DNA of 64,000 nt, from the NCBI RefSeq assembly GCF_008831285.2, contig NC_045147.1, positions 7,036,334 to 7,100,333 on the forward strand, in the 5' to 3' direction. Positions 1 to 11,710 of the stretch are shown here, in pieces; positions within the stretch are counted from its first letter, which is position 1, and each line of letters starts with the position of its first letter. A model generated the notes under the pieces. That model was given only the letters and a program-made list of their open reading frames with translations, had not been told where the DNA came from and made no database searches. This stretch comes from Nymphaea colorata. Its lineage: Eukaryota; Streptophyta; Magnoliopsida; Nymphaeales; Nymphaeaceae. Made by a program: the position numbers and the translations under genes.

Positions 1-1755
1 TAAGACACATGCATGCAACATGTCTTCTAACGTCTGAATAGTCCTCTCTGATTGCCCATCAGTTTGGGGATGGAATGCTGTGCTCATCTTAAGCTTGGTA
101 CCCAAAGCCCTCTGTAATTGCCCCCAAAACCTAAAGGTAAAACGCGGATCTCGATCTGAAATGATAGACTTTGGCACTCCATGCAATCTCACTATCTCGC
201 CAATATACAACTCTGCGAGACTTTCCAATGATTGACTGGTTCTAATTGGCAGAAAGTGAGCAGACTTCGTAAGTCGATCAACAATCACCCATATGGCATT
301 CTGTTGTCTTTTGGTACAAGGCAACCCAACCACAAAATCCATCGTAATGTCTTCCCATTTCCACACTGAAATATCGATTCTTTGCAACAAGCCTCCTAGC
401 TGCTGATGCTCTGCTTTTACCTGTTGGCAAACTAAGCACTTTGCCACATATTCTGCAATTTCACGCTTCATTCCAGGCCACCAAAAATTTCTTCTCATAT
501 CTTGAAACATCTTTGTACTGCCAGGGTGAATAGAAAACTTAGATTTGTGAGCTTCATCAAGCAACAGACGCTTCACCCCTTCATCTCTAGGAACCCATAA
601 TCTCTGCCGAAACCGCAATGACCCATCTTCATCTTGATGCCAAAGAGAATCTGTCTTCTTGCTTTCTTCCATGTTTTTAGCAAACTCTGGATCTTCTTTT
701 TGTTTCATTACAAGTTCTTCCATCAAAGGATGCCGAATCAAGGCCGTCATCATTGCCTTGTGCTCATCACAAATGTAAGGCTGCCAAGCTATCACATCTT
801 GCAATAATGTCCAAGAACGAGTCAACATACTGCACATTGTCGCCTTGGCATGCCTGCTCAACGCATCTGCCACCACATTCGCCTTGTCTGGATGATACGA
901 TATGGTGAAATCATAATCCTTTAAATATTCGATCCATCTTCTTTGCCTCAAGTTGAGATCCCTTTGCGAGGATATATACTTCAAGGACTTGTGATCTGTA
1001 AACACTTCAAATGTTGCACCATAGAGATAGTGTCTCCACATCTTCAATGCGAACACAACTACTCCCAACTCCAAATCATGAGTGGGATAGTGTTGCTCAT
1101 GGGCCTTCAACTGCCTTGATGCATAAGCCACTACACGGCCATGCTGCATCAACACACAACCATATCCGATCCCTGAAGCATCAGTATACACCACAAAACT
1201 AGAATGACCTGATGGAAGCGTCAAAATAGGGACAATAGTAAGCTTGACCTTCAGAGTTTGAAAACTCTTCTCACACTCTTCATTCCTCACAAACTTCACT
1301 CCTTTTCTCAATAGCTTAGTCATGGGCGTAGCTATTTTCGAAAAGTCTTGTATGAACCTGCGATAGTATCCTGCCAATCCCAAAAAGCTTCTAACCTCAG
1401 TTACACTGCAAGGTGTCCTCCAGTCCTGAACAGCTGACACCTTAGCCGGATCGACGGATACTCCATCCTTCGAGATCACATGACCCAGAAAGTTTACCTT
1501 CTCCTTCTCTAACCAAAATTCACATTTTGAGTATTTGACATAAAGCTTATGCTTGCGCAAAAGACCCAACACACTTCTCAAGTGGTCTCTGTGCTCTGCT
1601 TCACTCTCTGAGTACACCAAAATATCATCAACAAACACAATAACAAAACGATCCAAGAACTCTTGGAAAACCCGATTCATGAGGTCCATGAACGCTGCGG
1701 GAGCATTAGTCAACCCAAAAGGCATGACCCTGAATTCATAATGTCCATACCTGGT
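1..1755 (-). pseudogene. Tekay copy A pol, RT second half to integrase (partial)
   Basis: This is the continuation of pol after the in-frame TGA at 1756-1758. It reads on the minus strand to the window edge as one frame: the RT palm with VDD ([12 protein letters not shown] upstream of FVDDILVYS), RNase H ([12 protein letters not shown]) and integrase up to the [11 protein letters not shown] region. At two places where copy B is frameshifted this copy is in frame: the A-run 1382-1386 has five A where copy B has four, and 1084-1086 has three G where copy B has two. The C-terminus lies outside the window. The product would copy and integrate the element, but the upstream stop and broken gag mean it is not autonomous as read. 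Confidence 0.85.
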
Positions 1756-3913
1756 TCAAAAAGCAGTCTTAGAAACATCTTCCTCCCGTATCAATAGTTG
1801 ATGGTAGCCTGTCCTCAGATCGATCTTAGAGAAAACCTTTGCATTCTTAAGCTGATCAAACAAGTCTTCAATTCTTGGAAGCGGATATTTATTCTTGATG
1901 GTGACTTGATTCAATATACGATAATCTATACACAAGCGCATAGTCCCATCTTTCTTTTTCACAAACAATACAGGTGCTCCCCAAGGAGACACACTAGGTC
2001 GAATGAAGCCCTTATCTAAGAGCTCCTGCAGTTGCTTCTTCAACTCTTCTAACTCTGCTGGTGCCATACGGTAGGGTGCCTTAGAAATAGGAGTTGTCCC
2101 TGGTAACAACTCTATCTTGAACTCCACTTCTCGAGTTGGAGGCAAACTCGACAATTCCTCAGGAAACACATCAGGATACTCACTCACCACGGTAACATCC
2201 TGCAATTTCATCCGTTCAGCCTCATTGATCAACACATTGACCAAGAAGGCAACACTTCCACTATCTATCCATCGCTTAGCCTTCAATGCAGACACCATTA
2301 TCTTATCAGTTCGACTGACCCTACGAGCATGAAATTCCACAGGCTGCATCTCATTAGTCAACATCTGTATCTGCTTCTTCCTGCAATCTATCATGGCATA
2401 GTGCACATACAACCAATCCATACCCAAAATCACATCAAACTCACTGAGACCTAGGATCACCAACTGTGCGGGTAGGTGAAGTTGATGGATTTCCACGTCC
2501 ACATCAGGAAGATACTCACGACACGACTCTTGAGCATGCATCGGGCTAACAACTTTTAAACATACAGCATTCTTCTAGCCGACACTTCTAGTGAGGTAGC
2601 AAATCGACTAGATATAAAAGAATGCGTCGCTCCTGCATCAAATAACACTCTAGCAATATGAGAACTGACAAGTAAAGTACCTTCAACGAGGTCGTGTGCC
2701 TGAAGCTCCTCCACAGTAGTAGCGTAGACACGTCCAGACGTCTGTCGTGCGCTAGAAGAACCGGCTTCAGGCTTCTTCAATTCTCTTTCTTTCTTCAACG
2801 GACAATCCTTGATAAAGTGTCCCATACCTCCGCAGTGTAAACAAGCCTCAGTCACCCGATAGCACGGCTTCCCGGGGTGCACACGAGAACAAGTGGGGCA
2901 CTTCTGAGAAGTCGGAGTGGCCACTGACCCTTGTGTGGCCTCACTACGGGTAGGCAGGTTCCGTCTGAAAGTTCGGTCATCCCGCCTCTCATAAGGCCTT
3001 GTCCTGCCCGCAAAGTGTTGGCGCTTCACCTGTGTCCATCCACCTTGTGAATGCTGGCTTGCTTTCTTCTGATGATCCTTCTGTGTCCTCACCCAATCTT
3101 CTTCTATGCATCGTGCCATTGTAACCGCCTCATCCAAGTCACGAGGTCTACTTGTCAACACTTTACTGCGTAGTCCATCTCGTAGCCCACGCACAAACTT
3201 GCCCGCTCTGGCCTCATCTGTAGTGTAAAGGTGTGGGCAATACACCTCCAAGTGCCGATATCTCGTAATGTACTCTTCTAAGCTCGACTGATTCTGCTGC
3301 AAATCTAGAAATTCTTGCATTTTCTTGTCTCTGGCATACACTGGAAAATATGTGCTAAAGAAGGAATCTCTAAAATGCTTCCATGAGATTGACCCTTGGC
3401 CAGCGAACCGAATCTCACTAGTTGATTGCCACCAATTCTTGGTATCACCCTTGAGCCATAGTTCACTCTATCTTCTTCTGGCACCTTCAGAAGCCCAAAA
3501 ATATGTTCAACCTCTTCAATCCAGTCTTTTGCCTTGTCATGACTGCCCCTCCTGAAAAGATAGGTGGCTGCATCGCCATAAACTGCTGATAAGACATTGT
3601 CGTTGCCTTCTCACGAACTGGAGCACTGGTGTCCCCGAAGGAGATGCATTACTCCTCTGATTACCGACCATTGACAGCATTAACGTGGTCAGCGTCTGCA
3701 ACGTGGTCAGCAATATATTCTACTGATCCACTGGCGGAGTCTGTCTCGGTGGGTTTGGGCACCCCCACCTAGCTGGGCATACTGGGGCTCTGACGCACTG
3801 TCACCCCGCGGAGTATGCGCATCAGAATGTGTTGGGCTGGGCTCTCCATGTGCCTCTGAAGACGGCCCAGCTCGCTTCTTACCCCTACGATGACATTCCA
3901 TCTGTACAAACAA
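1756..3913 (-). pseudogene. Tekay copy A gag-protease-RT N-terminal part (frameshifted)
   Basis: Gag begins near 3901-3913 (MECHRRGKKR). It continues through a region broken by a stop and frameshifts (about 3340-3710) into the gag core starting [11 protein letters not shown] near 3341, a CCHC zinc knuckle ([14 protein letters not shown]), an aspartic protease motif (FDAGATHSF) and the RT fingers ([14 protein letters not shown], then [12 protein letters not shown]). A single missing A in the run at 2558-2560, compared with four A at 10129-10132 in copy B, splits the frame near 2550. The frame ends at TGA 1756-1758, where the family has an arginine codon, so CGA to TGA is the likely change. The same stop is present in copy B. 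Confidence 0.85.
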
Positions 3914-4118
3914 GATCCTTTATTCTCAAATCACGACCAATACCAAACTCACAGTCAAATCACAACGTGCATTAGCACAAAGTTCAAAACACAGGTCACA
4001 TTACATACTTATACTTGAAAAATCAAAACTACAATAACCAACTAATCAAACAAATGCGTACCTGGGCAACACGGCTTCACAGATAGACTTTAACTCACAT
4101 CCATAATGAGGTTTGCCA

Positions 4119-4132
4119 TGGCTCTGATACCA
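4119..4132 (-). other. Primer binding site (initiator Met tRNA), copy A
   Basis: Minus-strand TGGTATCAGAGCCA is the usual plant initiator-methionine tRNA primer site. It lies four bases inside the LTR end at 4137 and fixes the element orientation and the LTR boundary. Confidence 0.9.
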
Positions 4133-4136
4133 AAAC

Positions 4137-6822
4137 TGTCACAGCCCGACCTTTTAACCCACAACCCCCCCCCCCCTTTTTTTTTTCTAAACATAAAGCA
4201 TCGAGGTGTGATTACCCAACAATTCAAAAAGACGATGAGCCAAACAATTCAAAACAATGGGGTGAACTTTCATTTATATAACCATTTTGTTTCATACAAA
4301 GTCACATCTATGTGCATGACCAAAATGCCCCAAAATTATAACGTTGATGCCTAACAAAAGAGGGACATCAATAAAACCAAAACATGACGCGCTGGCACTA
4401 CAAACGACAATCCCAAAACCTCCCCAGTAGGACGTGAGTGAAGCCATCTGCTCAACCTGTTGCCCCGAGTCCGCCAAAACCTGAAAAAGAAAACAACTGA
4501 AGGCTCAGCCTTCGCAGTATGGCAACAAGCCAGGAAAATGCCAAACCCTCTCAGTAAGGCTCAAATAAAAGAACAAATATCAACCCATCTATCGTCATGT
4601 TGTGTCAGAGTACGACACTAAAAGCCACTTGATGCCACACTAACACAACATCAGTCACATGCGAAGCATGCTTAACATAACACTTGCATTCATATCAATC
4701 ACATATACGTCAGTCACATGCATTCTATCAACACATTACATTTTCATTAACTTTAGTGCATTAACAGTTCATGTGGGTGCAACACAGGCACGTGCACACC
4801 GCGGGCGGCCTACAGCCCGAGAGACAATCCCCGTGGTGGCCCATAACAGTATGGATCCATTTCACCCGCTGTGGCGGTAGAGCATTCATCCCTGGATGTG
4901 TGAAGTCCAAGGTGAGATACTCAGCCTTCCCTAGGACACCTAGGTTGGGAAGGCGAGAGCCCAACGCTCCAAGCACAACACACAACAGAACCCTGGGCCA
5001 TGCACCGCTTGCGCTCTGACAGCGAGACCAGTGGCAAACAAGGGGACGTCTCCCAAACACATAGCCACATCCCACTGGCCTCACATCTCTTAGTTATTCA
5101 TTCTTATCATTATAGTTACACATTCACAAGCTGACTGGCTAGCACATGAGGCTAGTACACTTCACGAGTGCACCCACACCTCCGATTACCTCCACATGAG
5201 GTCTATACATACAGTAACAGTCATTGCTAGCCGTCATACCATATGGTACAACTACCCTCCAAACATCCATTCGCATCATTGCCCATGGCAATGGATATGC
5301 AACAACATACACATTCATATCAATCATCACATCAATCCTCACATCAATCACGTCAATCACCTCTTTGAAAAACTTAGCCAATCCATAGAGAGTAGTCTCA
5401 ATCTGCGGTTGGCTCGTAGCTGTCCTATGCAATTATCATTCTATGATGCTTTCTAATGCACAATTGGGGTCGAGGAGACACTCGACTCGATACCCCGCCT
5501 CATCTGTCCTAAACAGATATCAATCTAGCATCCACATGCCAATGCGTAACAATTCAAAACGAATGACTAATAATCTTTCTAACCCATTCATATCATGTAA
5601 GCAACATACATATACTCATTCACAAAACAGTCAATCAATTAACATCACAATCTAGGATCCCTGATCCTAGGAGCACCCAATCACACATTTGCCCCAAGCA
5701 GGAATTGCCTGGAAGTTGCCATACCTGTGGCGCGCTCACCAAATTCTTCAAAATGCCTCAAGCTTCGAATCAAGGTCGACGGGATGTGCCCCGGTGCACC
5801 TGCAACATAAACAAGATAAGGTTTTTACTAGATACCTACACCATTCAAACAGCTACAAAAAATAAAATCTTGAGGCACGTGTCGTCGCCTCAAGAGGGTG
5901 TCGACGGGATGTGTCGACCCACAAGCTCTCCAATAGGCCTCCTCCTTTACGCCTTGACGTTGCCTCGAATATCAAAACCCTCAACCATCAATCAATCCAT
6001 CACTAATTCCTTCCTCAATAACGTTCTTTAATAAGACATCAACCCCAAAGTCACATCCAAATACGTATATTTCCCTAATTAACTTCATGATACACCGTTC
6101 AAGGATGTCTACGCTACACTCCTAAGACAGTTCTAAATCTTCTCCACAACCTCACAATCTCTACCATGCTTCCCTAAAGCTTCGAAAATTAATCCATCAT
6201 GCTTAAACGATCATTAAATACATGAATCATTACTTCCCAACGGAAATCCTAAGTTTCCCCAAAAACAAAATCACTAACATGCGTCCCAAAATCATCAATT
6301 CTAAGCTCTAGCATGCTCGAACAATAATTATACATGCTTTAGAAGATAATATTCATTANNNNNNNNNNNNNNNNNNNNNNNNNNNNNNNNNNNNNNNNNN
6401 NNNNNNNNNNNNNNNNNNNNNNNNNNNNNNNNNNNNNNNNNNNNNNNNNNNNNNNNNNTGAGTGAGAAGAGGGTCGAGCGGTAGAGAACCAGCGGAAAGA
6501 GGGAAAGAAAGTGGCGAGAGAGAAGAAGAGGGGACGTGCGACAGAGAAAAACAAACACAAAAGGGCATGAGTGGTAGAGAAGGGAAATCGCACGAGAGAG
6601 ACGGTTTACCAAGCCGCCGCCGCCGTAGTCGCCGTTCCAGCCACCACCACACCAACCGCCACTCTCCTCCCTCTGCGCTGTCACGGGAGACCACCAGGAG
6701 ACGACGAAGAAGGAAGGGAAAGGCGAGGGAGAAGGGCCTCGCGTCGGGCCCTTACGCGAGTGGGGGTCGGTCCGGGTCTGGACCCTAACTCGACCCGACC
6801 CGCCGAACCAGCGAGCGTTACA
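4137..6822 (-). repeat. Long LTR shared by Tekay copies A and B, interrupted by gap
   Basis: On the plus strand it begins TGTCACAGCCCGACC and ends CGAGCGTTACA, so on the element strand it is TGTAACG...GTGACA with TG/CA ends. It serves as the 5' LTR of copy A (primer site to its left) and as the 3' LTR of copy B (polypurine tract to its right). It matches the LTR at 11711-14745. About 396 bp (13958-14353 in the sister LTR) are replaced by the 100 N. Many single-base deletions relative to the sister LTR lie between 3900 and 6358. It carries a C-run/T-run block near 4165-4188 and a purine/GC-rich 5' end (6459-6822). Confidence 0.9.
6359..6458. other. Assembly gap of exactly 100 N
   Basis: There are one hundred N, the conventional size for a gap of unknown length. 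By alignment to the sister LTR the true missing sequence is about 396 bp (13958-14353). Translations crossing it are meaningless. Confidence 0.98.
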
Positions 6823-6834
6823 TCCTACCCTCCT
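6823..6834 (-). other. Polypurine tract of Tekay copy B
   Basis: Minus-strand AGGAGGGTAGGA lies directly before the TGTAACG start of the 3' LTR. This is the expected plus-strand priming site. The sequence before it (AATTTCGAGGACGAAAT on the minus strand) is typical of the end of Tekay-like elements. Confidence 0.85.
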
Positions 6835-6871
6835 AAAAAGAAAATTTCGTCCTCGAAATTTAGCTCATACC

Positions 6872-9326
6872 TCAGTGCAAGAACAAGTGTGGATATTGCT
6901 TCCGCATGTCCTCCTAATGCTCCCATGTACTCTCCTTCAACCCATGGTACTGCCATTCCCCTTTCACTAAAGGAATCCTCTTAGTGCGAAGCACTTGCTC
7001 TCGATGATCCACAATTCTAATGGGCTGTTCTTCCATTGTCAAATCATCTTGTACTAGAATACCTTGAAAATCAATCACATGTGTCGGATCAGGTACGTAT
7101 TTTCAAAGCATGGAAACATGGAAAACGTCATGAACATGACTCAAGTCAGGTGGTAGTGCCAATCTGTATGCCACTACTCCAATCTTCTCTAATATCTCAA
7201 AAGGTCCTACGAACCTCGGGCTCAATTTTCCCTTCGCACCAAAGTGAAAAACACCCTTAATAGGAGAAATCTTTATAAACACATGATCACCCACCTCAAA
7301 AGCCAATTCTCTACGACGAATGTCAACATAACTTTTTTGTCTACTCTGAGCAGTTAACAACTTCTTTCTTATCAATTCCACTTGGTCGGTGTAGTGTTGC
7401 AATACTAAAGGGTTTTCGATCTTGCCATCACCTAAATCGGTCCAACAAGCTGGAGATCTACACGGCCTTCCATACAAAGCCTCAAATGGTGCCATCCCAA
7501 TACTAGAGTGGTAACTGTTATTATAAGCAAATTCTGCCAGTTTCACATGTTTGTCCCATTCTCCTTTCCACTCTAAGACACATGCATGCAACATGTCTTC
7601 TAACGTCTGAATAGTCCTCTCTGATTGCCCATCAGTTTGGGGATGGAATGCTGTGCTCATCTTAAGCTTGGTACCCAAAGCCCTCTGTAATTGCCCCCAA
7701 AACCTAAAGGTAAAACGCGGATCTCGATCTGAAATGATAGACTTTGGCACTCCATGCAATCTCACTATCTCGCCAATATACAACTCTGCGAGACTTTCCA
7801 ATGATTGACTGGTTCTAATTGGCAGAAAGTGAGCAGACTTCGTAAGTCGATCAACAATCACCCATATGGCATTCTGTTGTCTTTTGGTACAAGGCAACCC
7901 AACCACAAAATCCATCGTAATGTCTTCCCATTTCCACACTGAAATATCGATTCTTTGCAACAAGCCTCCTAGCTGCTGATGCTCTGCTTTTACCTGTTGG
8001 CAAACTAAGCACTTTGCCACATATTCTGCAATTTCACGCTTCATTCCAGGCCACCAAAAATTTCTTCTCATATCTTGAAACATCTTTGTACTGCCAGGGT
8101 GAATAGAAAACTTAGATTTGTGAGCTTCATCAAGCAACAGACGCTTCACCCCTTCATCTCTAGGAACCCATAATCTCTGCCGAAACCGCAATGACCCATC
8201 TTCATCTTGATGCCAAAGAGAATCTGTCTTCTTGCTTTCTTCCATGTTTTTAGCAAACTCTGGATCTTCTTTTTGTTTCATTACAAGTTCTTCCATCAAA
8301 GGATGCCGAATCAAGGCCGTCATCATTGCCTTGTGCTCATCACAAATGTAAGGCTGCCAAGCTATCACATCTTGCAATAATGTCCAAGAACGAGTCAACA
8401 TACTGCACATTGTCGCCTTGGCATGCCTGCTCAACGCATCTGCCACCACATTCGCCTTGTCTGGATGATACGATATGGTGAAATCATAATCCTTTAAATA
8501 TTCGATCCATCTTCTTTGCCTCAAGTTGAGATCCCTTTGCGAGGATATATACTTCAAGGACTTGTGATCTGTAAACACTTCAAATGTTGCACCATAGAGA
8601 TAGTGTCTCCACATCTTCAATGCGAACACAACTACTCCCAACTCCAAATCATGAGTGGATAGTGTTGCTCATGGGCCTTCAACTGCCTTGATGCATAAGC
8701 CACTACACGGCCATGCTGCATCAACACACAACCATATCCGATCCCTGAAGCATCAGTATACACCACAAAACTAGAATGACCTGATGGAAGCGTCAAAATA
8801 GGGACAATAGTAAGCTTGACCTTCAGAGTTTGAAAACTCTTCTCACACTCTTCATTCCTCACAAACTTCACTCCTTTTCTCAATAGCTTAGTCATGGGCG
8901 TAGCTATTTTCGAAAAGTCTTGTATGAACCTGCGATAGTATCCTGCCAATCCCAAAAGCTTCTAACCTCAGTTACACTGCAAGGTGTCCTCCAGTCCTGA
9001 ACAGCTGACACCTTAGCCGGATCGACGGATACTCCATCCTTCGAGATCACATGACCCAGAAAGTTTACCTTCTCCTTCTCTAACCAAAATTCACATTTTG
9101 AGTATTTGACATAAAGCTTATGCTTGCGCAAAAGACCCAACACACTTCTCAAGTGGTCTCTGTGCTCTGCTTCACTCTCTGAGTACACCAAAATATCATC
9201 AACAAACACAATAACAAAACGATCCAAGAACTCTTGGAAAACCCGATTCATGAGGTCCATGAACGCTGCGGGAGCATTAGTCAACCCAAAAGGCATGACC
9301 CTGAATTCATAATGTCCATACCTGGT
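6872..9326 (-). pseudogene. Tekay copy B pol: RT second half, RNase H, integrase, chromodomain remnant
   Basis: Reading leftwards from 9326 there is the RT palm with FVDDILVYS, then a frameshift in the A-run 8954-8957. RNase H follows ([12 protein letters not shown]), then a second frameshift at 8657-8658, both single-base losses relative to copy A. From 8647 a 514-residue stretch holds the integrase HHCC finger (CLVCQQ), the D,D-35-E core ([26 protein letters not shown]) and the GPF-type C-terminal domain. It ends at TGA 7103-7105, where the family has arginine. Beyond it, 7102-6872 still encodes a chromodomain-like tail (TKRIPLVKG, EDMRKQYPHLF) interrupted by TAG at 6914-6916, with a final TGA at 6872-6874. 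The chromodomain is thought to steer integration toward marked chromatin. Confidence 0.9.
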
Positions 9327-11486
9327 TCAAAAAGCAGTCTTAGAAACATCTTCCTCCCGTATCAATAGTTGATGGTAGCCTGTCCTCAGATCGATCTTAG
9401 AGAAAACCTTTGCATTCTTAAGCTGATCAAACAAGTCTTCAATTCTTGGAAGCGGATATTTATTCTTGATGGTGACTTGATTCAATATACGATAATCTAT
9501 ACACAAGCGCATAGTCCCATCTTTCTTTTTCACAAACAATACAGGTGCTCCCCAAGGAGACACACTAGGTCGAATGAAGCCCTTATCTAAGAGCTCCTGC
9601 AGTTGCTTCTTCAACTCTTCTAACTCTGCTGGTGCCATACGGTAGGGTGCCTTAGAAATAGGAGTTGTCCCTGGTAACAACTCTATCTTGAACTCCACTT
9701 CTCGAGTTGGAGGCAAACTCGACAATTCCTCAGGAAACACATCAGGATACTCACTCACCACGGTAACATCCTGCAATTTCATCCGTTCAGCCTCATTGAT
9801 CAACACATTGACCAAGAAGGCAACACTTCCACTATCTATCCATCGCTTAGCCTTCAATGCAGACACCATTATCTTATCAGTTCGACTGACCCTACGAGCA
9901 TGAAATTCCACAGGCTGCATCTCATTAGTCAACATCTGTATCTGCTTCTTCCTGCAATCTATCATGGCATAGTGCACATACAACCAATCCATACCCAAAA
10001 TCACATCAAACTCACTGAGACCTAGGATCACCAACTGTGCGGGTAGGTGAAGTTGATGGATTTCCACGTCCACATCAGGAAGATACTCACGACACGACTC
10101 TTGAGCATGCATCGGGCTAACAACTTTTAAAACATACAGCATTCTTCTAGCCGACACTTCTAGTGAGGTAGCAAATCGACTAGATATAAAAGAATGCGTC
10201 GCTCCTGCATCAAATAACACTCTAGCAATATGAGAACTGACAAGTAAAGTACCTTCAACGAGGTCGTGTGCCTGAAGCTCCTCCACAGTAGTAGCGTAGA
10301 CACGTCCAGACGTCTGTCGTGCGCTAGAAGAACCGGCTTCAGGCTTCTTCAATTCTCTTTCTTTCTTCAACGGACAATCCTTGATAAAGTGTCCCATACC
10401 TCCGCAGTGTAAACAAGCCTCAGTCACCCGATAGCACGGCTTCCCGGGGTGCACACGAGAACAAGTGGGGCACTTCTGAGAAGTCGGAGTGGCCACTGAC
10501 CCTTGTGTGGCCTCACTACGGGTAGGCAGGTTCCGTCTGAAAGTTCGGTCATCCCGCCTCTCATAAGGCCTTGTCCTGCCCGCAAAGTGTTGGCGCTTCA
10601 CCTGTGTCCATCCACCTTGTGAATGCTGGCTTGCTTTCTTCTGATGATCCTTCTGTGTCCTCACCCAATCTTCTTCTATGCATCGTGCCATTGTAACCGC
10701 CTCATCCAAGTCACGAGGTCTACTTGTCAACACTTTACTGCGTAGTCCATCTCGTAGCCCACGCACAAACTTGCCCGCTCTGGCCTCATCTGTAGTGTAA
10801 AGGTGTGGGCAATACACCTCCAAGTGCCGATATCTCGTAATGTACTCTTCTAAGCTCGACTGATTCTGCTGCAAATCTAGAAATTCTTGCATTTTCTTGT
10901 CTCTGGCATACACTGGAAAATATGTGCTAAAGAAGGAATCTCTAAAATGCTTCCATGAGATTGACCCTTGGCCAGCGAACCGAATCTCACTAGTTGATTG
11001 CCACCAATTCTTGGTATCACCCTTGAGCCATAGTTCACTCTATCTTCTTCTGGCACCTTCAGAAGCCCAAAAATATGTTCAACCTCTTCAATCCAGTCTT
11101 TTGCCTTGTCATGACTGCCCCTCCTGAAAAGATAGGTGGCTGCATCGCCATAAACTGCTGATAAGACATTGTCGTTGCCTTCTCACGAACTGGAGCACTG
11201 GTGTCCCCCGAAGGAGATGCATTACTCCTCTGATTACCGACCATTGACAGCATTAACGTGGTCAGCGTCTGCAACGTGGTCAGCAATATATTCTACTGAT
11301 CCACTGGCGGAGTCTGTCTCGGTGGGGTTTGGGCACCCCACCTAGCTGGGCATACTGGGGCTCTGACGCACTGTCACCCCGCGGAGTATGCGCATCAGAA
11401 TGTGTTGGGCTGGGCTCTCCATGTGCCTCTGAAGACGGCCCAGCTCGCTTCTTACCCCTACGATGACATTCCATCTGTACAAACAA
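9327..11486 (-). pseudogene. Tekay copy B gag-protease-RT N-terminal part
   Basis: From 10913 to 9327 one 528-residue frame runs through the gag core, the CCHC knuckle ([14 protein letters not shown]), the protease (FDAGATHSF) and the RT fingers, ending at the same TGA (9327-9329) as copy A. Upstream, 10914-11486 encodes the gag N-terminus. MECHRRGKKR near 11474 is the likely true start, because it resembles the basic starts of the family and sits about 220 bases past the primer site. This part has an in-frame TAG near 11297 and at least two frameshifts between 11020 and 11120. Gag would form the virus-like particle. The breaks mean this copy could only move with proteins supplied by others. 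Confidence 0.87.
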
Positions 11487-11692
11487 GATCCTTTATTCTC
11501 AAATCACGACCAATACCAAACTCACAGGTCAAATCACAACGTGCATTAGCACAAAGTTCAAAACACAGGTCACATTACATACTTATACTTGAAAAATCAA
11601 AACTACAATAACCAACTAATCAAACAAATGCGTACCTGGGCAACACGGCTTCACAGATAGACTTTAACTCACATCCATAATGAGGTTTGCCA

Positions 11693-11706
11693 TGGCTCTG
11701 ATACCA
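11693..11706 (-). other. Primer binding site (initiator Met tRNA), copy B
   Basis: Minus-strand TGGTATCAGAGCCA lies four bases inside the LTR boundary at 11711 and is identical to the copy A site. Confidence 0.92.
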
Positions 11707-11710
11707 AAAC

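Larger units (their letters stand above)
1..6822 (-). mobile_element. Tekay-type Ty3/gypsy retrotransposon, copy A (cut by window edge)
   Basis: This is a minus-strand LTR retrotransposon whose pol 3' end and 3' LTR lie left of the window. Reading on the minus strand one sees the 5' LTR (shared with copy B), an initiator-Met tRNA primer site, gag with a CCHC knuckle, protease, reverse transcriptase, RNase H and integrase. The gag-pol order with integrase last and the Met primer site fit the chromovirus branch of Ty3/gypsy. The LTR of about 3 kb (by comparison with copy B) and the chromodomain-like tail seen in copy B point to the Tekay/Del clade. Bases 1-6358 match about 7574-13957 almost base for base, apart from scattered single-base indels. 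It is a decayed or poorly sequenced copy, because stops and frameshifts break its reading frame. Confidence 0.9.

Noticed and set aside
4106-6031. Several 60-110 codon frames inside the Tekay LTR (also in 11800-13460 and 14090-14750)
   Set aside because: They occur in LTR non-coding sequence, are not conserved in frame between the two LTR copies, and match no domain.
6328-6694. Minus-strand open frames crossing the N gap
   Set aside because: They translate N as unknown residues and lie in the LTR, so they are artefacts.
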